Part shown: piece after piece, positions 60,189 through 64,000 of the stretch
Layout of the letters: every line of letters begins with the position of its first letter
Numbering within the stretch: position 1 is the stretch's first letter
Assembly: GCA_964416305.1 (NCBI GenBank)
Contig: CAYQDM010000007.1
Span: 1-64,000 of the forward strand
DNA length: 64,000 bases
Origin: Acidaminobacter sp964416305
GTDB lineage: Bacteria > Bacillota > Clostridia > Peptostreptococcales > Acidaminobacteraceae
Direction of reading: 5' to 3'
Position numbers and translations under genes: made by a program
The notes under the pieces: generated by a model
Seen by the model: only the letters and a program-made list of their open reading frames with translations
Databases searched by the model: none
Told to the model about the DNA's origin: nothing

Positions 60189-61459
60189 TGCGTTTAACTT
60201 CAGAAAACTTGTTTGAAAGAGCATCCAATGTTATGCCGGGAGGCGTCAACAGTCCTGTGCGTGCTTTTGGCGCCGTAGGCGGATCACCTAGATTCATTCA
60301 ATCGGCAGAGGGTGCCAGAATAATGGATGTTGACGGAAAGACATATCTTGATTATGTACAATCCTGGGGTCCAATGATTTTGGGACATGCGCATCCGGTG
60401 GTTCTGGACGCCGTATCACGTGTGATGGGACGTGGCCTGAGTTTTGGCGCCGCCACAGAACTTGAAGTGGAAATGGCGGAGCTGATGACCTCGGTGGTGA
60501 AACCCCTCGAAATGGTCCGCATGGTCAACAGCGGCACTGAGGCGGTGATGAGTGCGCTCAGACTGGCCAGAGGCTTTACCGGAAGAGACAAGATTATTAA
60601 ATTTGCGGGCTGCTATCACGGCCATACGGACAGTATGCTGGTCAAGGCCGGATCAGGGGCTCTGACACTGGGGACGCCGGACAGTGGCGGGGTTACTCGT
60701 GGAACTGCTCAGGACACGCTGATTGCCGGGTACAATGACTTGAATTCTGTGGAAGCGCTCTTTAATAGCAATACTGAGGAGGTCGCCGCGGTGATTGTCG
60801 AGCCTGTGGCAGCCAATATGGGTGTGGTCCTTCCGGAGGCGGGCTTCCTGGAGGGGCTCAGAGCATTGTGCGACCGCTATGGCAGTCTTCTCATCTTCGA
60901 TGAGGTCATTACCGGCTTTAGGCTGGGGCTGGGTGGTGCCATTGCTTATTATGGCGTCGAGGCAGATCTGGTGACCTATGGGAAAATCATAGGCGGCGGA
61001 TTGCCAGTGGGCGCTTATGGCGGCCGGCGTGACATTATGAATAAAGTCGCACCGTCAGGCAATGTTTATCAGGCTGGGACACTTTCGGGCAATCCGGTGG
61101 CTATGGCGGCGGGTATCGCGACATTGAAGCAGCTTCGCGACAATCCTGGGATTTACGAGCATATAGATACTTTGGGGAAACGTCTTGCGGAGGGCCTGCG
61201 CGCTCAAAGTCCGTACACGGTCAACCATGTAGGTTCACTGGTCTCTCAATTCTTTACCCAGGCGCCGGTTCGGGACTACGATTCAGCCAAGTCCAGTGAT
61301 ACAGGAAAATACGCGGCACGCTTCAGATATTTGATTCAAAATGGCATCTATACCGCGCCGGCCCAGTTTGAAGCGCTCTTTATCAGCTATGCCCATACGG
61401 AAGCGGACATTGATGCAACGCTGGATGTAATGAAAAGATTTAAGGAGGAATTGTCATGA
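60188..61459 (+). CDS. hemL: Glutamate-1-semialdehyde 2,1-aminomutase
   Basis: HemL converts glutamate-1-semialdehyde to 5-aminolevulinate with PLP/PMP. The 423-residue protein shows MPGGVNSPVRAFGAVGG, YVQSWGPMILGHAHP, MVNSGTEAVMSALRLARG, CYHGHTDSMLVKAGSG, LIFDEVITGFRLGLGGA and the PLP lysine in TYGKIIGGGLPVGAYGG. Together with hemA it completes the C5 route in the operon. Start overlaps the hemB stop by one base. Confidence 0.96.
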   Translation: MRLTSENLFERASNVMPGGVNSPVRAFGAVGGSPRFIQSAEGARIMDVDGKTYLDYVQSWGPMILGHAHPVVLDAVSRVMGRGLSFGAATELEVEMAELMTSVVKPLEMVRMVNSGTEAVMSALRLARGFTGRDKIIKFAGCYHGHTDSMLVKAGSGALTLGTPDSGGVTRGTAQDTLIAGYNDLNSVEALFNSNTEEVAAVIVEPVAANMGVVLPEAGFLEGLRALCDRYGSLLIFDEVITGFRLGLGGAIAYYGVEADLVTYGKIIGGGLPVGAYGGRRDIMNKVAPSGNVYQAGTLSGNPVAMAAGIATLKQLRDNPGIYEHIDTLGKRLAEGLRAQSPYTVNHVGSLVSQFFTQAPVRDYDSAKSSDTGKYAARFRYLIQNGIYTAPAQFEALFISYAHTEADIDATLDVMKRFKEELS

Positions 61460-61809
61460 AAGGTGTATTGATTTTAGCCCATGGAAGCCGGGAAAAACAG
61501 ACAGAGGAGACTTTCAACACGGTTGTGGATCTCGTGAGAGACCGCGTGGAGGAAGTTGTCGAGACGGCTTATATGGAATTCTCGGAAAAAAATATTGCCT
61601 ATGGACTTAACGCATTGGTAAGCCAAGGTGTCACAGAAATAAAAGTAGTGCCTTATTTCCTTTTCAAAGGTGTCCACTTGAGAAAGGATATTCCTGAAGA
61701 AATCGCTGCATTCCTTGAGGGGAAATCAGGCATCGCGGTCACTATTGCCGAACCACTGGGGTCAGACCCGCGTCTTGCGGAAATCCTCGCGGAACGCATT
61801 AAGGGCTGA
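61456..61809 (+). CDS. cbiX: Short CbiX-type sirohydrochlorin cobaltochelatase
   Basis: A 117-residue chelatase of the small CbiX class, which works as a dimer to insert cobalt into sirohydrochlorin. ILAHGSREKQTEET has the first metal-binding His (His9), and VPYFLFKGVHLRKDIPEEI the second. The sequence fits one half of the larger chelatases. No cbiK is present. Overlaps hemL by four bases. Confidence 0.92.
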   Translation: MKGVLILAHGSREKQTEETFNTVVDLVRDRVEEVVETAYMEFSEKNIAYGLNALVSQGVTEIKVVPYFLFKGVHLRKDIPEEIAAFLEGKSGIAVTIAEPLGSDPRLAEILAERIKG

Positions 61810-61813
61810 GGCC

Positions 61814-63007
61814 ATGATCATTCAGATGATTGGCATTGGGCCGGGTACAGAAGCGCTGCTAACTCAGGAAGCCCTTCAGAAAATCAGGGAAGCAGACCTT
61901 GTCCTGACTAACGACAGATTATTCGAAGCCTTTGGGTATCTGAATCCCAACACTATGAGCTGTACACTTTCGGAAATCGAGGCAAAGATTAATGAGCATA
62001 AGGGATTGAGTAAAATCGCGGTTCTAGCCTCGGGAGACGTAGGGTTCTACAGCCTTTCAAATACGCTCAAACCGTTTCTGGAGGCCGATCAGGTTGAATG
62101 GATTAGCGGCATCAGCAGTCTGCAGTATCTGGCCGCCCGCCTGAAGCAGGACTACAGCAGCGTCAAAGTCGTCAGTGTTCACGGACGGGATCGTTCAGTG
62201 ATCCCCTTCGTCAGCTACCATGAAAATGTATTCGTCCTGACCGGCGGCGCCCACAAAGCCCATGATGTCATTGCGGATCTCGTGCAATCGGGATTAGGCA
62301 ATGTGCGTGTGACTGCAGGTGAAAATTTATCGATGGCCGGAGAACGTCTGATCACCGCTGAAGCCTGTCAGCTGACAGACCTCAGGTTTGATAATCTTTC
62401 AGTTCTGTGGATCAACAATCCGCAGTACGTTCACCACTCGAACACGCTATATGACGAGGACTTTGAACGGAAATGTGTCCCCATGACCAAAGGTGCTGTC
62501 AGGGAGTACAGTCTGGCGAAGCTGGATATTCAGCCAGGGGAAGTCGTCTACGACCTTGGGTCGGGTACAGGATCTGTGGCTGTGGCCATGGCAAGACGTG
62601 CCCATGAAAGTTTTGTCTATGCAGTGGAAAAATCACAGGATGCCATAGAACTTATACGCTTAAATAGACAGAAACTGGGCGCTTTTAATATAAAGTTGAT
62701 TGAAGGCACAGCGCCGGAGTGCCTGGAGAACCTGCCGGCACCGGATAAGGTTTTTATTGGCGGCGCCGGTGGAAAGGTCGACGCGGTGATTGATACTGTA
62801 TTCAGGAAGAATCCTAGGGCGCGGATCGTCGTCAATGCAATTACCCTTGAGACACTTCAGGAAACTCTTCAGTCTTTTGAACGCCACAATTTTCGAAGTC
62901 AGATTCAGTGCCTTGCAGTGACTGAGGTTGAAGCGGTTGGAAAATACCATATGATGAAAGCGCAAAATCCAATCTACGTGATGATGGGTGAAAGAGTGTG
63001 TGGGTGA
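61814..63007 (+). CDS. Cobalt-precorrin-7 C5-methyltransferase / C15-methyltransferase-decarboxylase fusion
   Basis: A 397-residue CbiE-CbiT fusion (CobL-like). Residues 1-205 are CbiE (IGIGPGTEALLTQEAL, ASGDVGFYSL, ISGISSLQYLAARL, VSVHGRD, FVLTGGAHK). Residues about 210-395 are CbiT with the SAM-binding motif VVYDLGSGTGSVAVAMAR, a preceding MTKGAVREYSLAKL and FIGGAGGKVDAV. ATG 61814 is chosen because the longer frame overlaps cbiX without a family match. The TGA touches a GCCGATGGT-complement at 63007. Confidence 0.94.
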   Translation: MIIQMIGIGPGTEALLTQEALQKIREADLVLTNDRLFEAFGYLNPNTMSCTLSEIEAKINEHKGLSKIAVLASGDVGFYSLSNTLKPFLEADQVEWISGISSLQYLAARLKQDYSSVKVVSVHGRDRSVIPFVSYHENVFVLTGGAHKAHDVIADLVQSGLGNVRVTAGENLSMAGERLITAEACQLTDLRFDNLSVLWINNPQYVHHSNTLYDEDFERKCVPMTKGAVREYSLAKLDIQPGEVVYDLGSGTGSVAVAMARRAHESFVYAVEKSQDAIELIRLNRQKLGAFNIKLIEGTAPECLENLPAPDKVFIGGAGGKVDAVIDTVFRKNPRARIVVNAITLETLQETLQSFERHNFRSQIQCLAVTEVEAVGKYHMMKAQNPIYVMMGERVCG

Positions 63008-63015
63008 CCATCGGC
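63007..63015 (-). repeat. GCCGATGGT motif in the cbiET-cbiP gap
   Basis: ACCATCGGC on the plus strand, followed by aaaac, in the only non-overlapping gap (34 bases) of the downstream part of the operon. Confidence 0.7.
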
Positions 63016-63041
63016 AAAACAAATGAATTGGAGTGGGTTCG

Positions 63042-64000
63042 GTGGCAAAGACAATTATGATACAGGGGACGGCTTCCAATGCCGGTAAAAGCTTGGTGAC
63101 CGCCGGATTGTGCCGAATTCTGGCTCAAGATGGCTATAAGGTGGCACCGTTCAAATCGCAGAATATGGCCCTGAATTCTTTCATCACAGCAAAAGGGCAC
63201 GAAATGGGCAGAGCTCAGGTTATGCAGGCAGAAGCCTGCGGGATCGAGCCAGACGCGCGTATGAATCCAATTTTGCTCAAGCCAACCAGCGATCAAGGCT
63301 CACAAGTGGTCGTCAACGGTGAGGTCCTTGGGAACATGAGCGCCTCGGCGTATTTTAACATGAAAAGAACGCTGGTACCTGAGGTCATGAAAGCCTTCAA
63401 AAGCCTCGCGGCGGAATATGATGTCATAGTCATTGAAGGTGCGGGAAGTCCTGCGGAAATCAATATGAAATCCGAGGACATTGTCAATATGGGGATGGCG
63501 AAGATGGCCGGGGCGCCTGTACTGATCGTGGGAGACATTGACCGTGGCGGTGTGTTCGCGTCCCTAACAGGAACCATGCAGCTCCTGGAGGAAGAGGAGC
63601 GGTCCATGGTGAAGGGAACAATTATAAACAAGTTCAGAGGTGACCGGACTATCCTTGAACCGGGACTTAAAATGCTTGAGGACATTACAGGTGTGCCAGT
63701 GGCGGGGGTCATACCTTACAAGCTCTTTGAACTGGATGACGAGGACAGCCTGACGACGCGGTTTGAGACCCGCGGAAGTAGAGCGGATCACGTGGACATT
63801 GCGGTGATCCGGCTCCCGAGAATTTCAAACTTTACAGATTTCAATCCGTTTGAGAGATTTGAACAGGTTACGCTGCGCTATGTCGGAAGTGTTTCCGAGC
63901 TGGGACAGCCGGATCTGATCCTGATTCCCGGTTCAAAGAATACTATGGCGGATCTTGCCTGGCTGCGGCGCTCCGGCTTCGAGTCAGCGATTCTGGCTCA
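63042..64000 (+). CDS. cbiP: Cobyric acid synthase, cut by window end
   Basis: CbiP/CobQ amidates the corrin side chains with glutamine and ATP. The visible 319 codons contain the N-terminal dethiobiotin-synthetase-like domain (MIQGTASNAGKSLVTAGLCRIL, YKVAPFKSQNMALNSF, MNPILLKP, VIEGAGSPAEINM, VLIVGDIDRGGVFASL, GTIINKFRGD) and the first part of the glutaminase domain (LILIPGSKNTMADLAWLR). GTG 63042 follows GGAGTGGGTTCG. The glutaminase nucleophile lies beyond the edge. cbiA and cbiC were not seen in the window and may follow. Confidence 0.95.
   Translation, partial: MAKTIMIQGTASNAGKSLVTAGLCRILAQDGYKVAPFKSQNMALNSFITAKGHEMGRAQVMQAEACGIEPDARMNPILLKPTSDQGSQVVVNGEVLGNMSASAYFNMKRTLVPEVMKAFKSLAAEYDVIVIEGAGSPAEINMKSEDIVNMGMAKMAGAPVLIVGDIDRGGVFASLTGTMQLLEEEERSMVKGTIINKFRGDRTILEPGLKMLEDITGVPVAGVIPYKLFELDDEDSLTTRFETRGSRADHVDIAVIRLPRISNFTDFNPFERFEQVTLRYVGSVSELGQPDLILIPGSKNTMADLAWLRRSGFESAILA

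Noticed and set aside
61715..61813. Longer N-terminus for the CbiE-CbiT fusion
   Set aside because: It overlaps cbiX in another frame; the family N-terminus begins at the ATG at 61814.
1..64000. tRNA or rRNA genes
   Set aside because: No T-loop/CCA-type cloverleaf or rRNA-like stretch was recognised outside coding regions by eye.

Overview
The window reads as chromosome from a mesophilic, anaerobic Firmicute of the Clostridia type. This is inferred from gene content: a hybrid-cluster protein, the anaerobic (early cobalt insertion) cobalamin route, C5 tetrapyrrole synthesis, a single-chain PurL, a GerMN-domain lipoprotein, a GlnK/GlnL-like pair, and a UGA codon that almost certainly encodes selenocysteine. 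Base composition is near 50% GC, and TTG/GTG starts with strong GGAGG-type ribosome binding sites are common. No rRNA, tRNA, CRISPR array, prophage or transposase gene was seen.

Layout. 1-6500: scattered single genes (small exported proteins, hcp with a likely HcpR operator, a GerMN lipoprotein, a cupin-like protein, an SGNH hydrolase) separated by short palindromic repeats, plus an orphan promoter-to-terminator unit of about 105 nt. 6701-9208: a sulfur-transfer/Fe-S operon (TusA-like, DsrE-like, cysteine desulfurase with a one-base frameshift, IscU fused to a MIP18-like domain). 9276-10169: LysR regulator. 10448-22345: purine operon purL-E-C-F-M-N-H-D, covering most steps from PRPP to IMP. 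22346-24900: a MITE-like palindrome, a small cupin and an exopolyphosphatase/GppA-type protein. 24906-29716: a PucR-type regulator divergent from a two-gene membrane protein pair and an M20 amidohydrolase. 29875-33640: GlnK/GlnL-like two-component system and a sodium:amino acid symporter. 33855-38702: nitroreductase, a tandem left-handed beta-helix protein, a CopZ-like Fe-S protein, a PurF paralogue without its catalytic cysteine, and a TIM-barrel protein.

38936-46909 is the most unusual functional block: two TVP38/DedA-like membrane proteins, a lipoprotein rhodanese whose catalytic cysteine codon is UGA, a CCG-domain protein, a CDP-alcohol phosphatidyltransferase and a three-part ABC importer. 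The family content matches the uncharacterised E. coli ydjXYZ-ynjABCDEF cluster. 47022 to the window end is a cobalamin-riboswitch-controlled operon: cobalt importer cbiMNQO, then corrin and tetrapyrrole genes from glutamyl-tRNA reductase to cobyric acid synthase (cut by the window edge), including CbiJ-SirC, CobA-HemD and CbiE-CbiT fusions.

Two DNA-level signals run across all regions. The 9-mer GCCGATGGT (or its complement) occurs 26 times by eye, against about 0.5 expected for a random 9-mer on both strands. It occurs in both orientations, in all six codon phases inside genes, and as inverted pairs in hairpins including a terminator: the pattern of DNA uptake sequences in Neisseria and Pasteurellaceae. 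Separately, palindromes of the GGTGTCAGACACC type lie between genes and have expanded as in-frame tandem arrays within cbiG; related arrays sit within purN.
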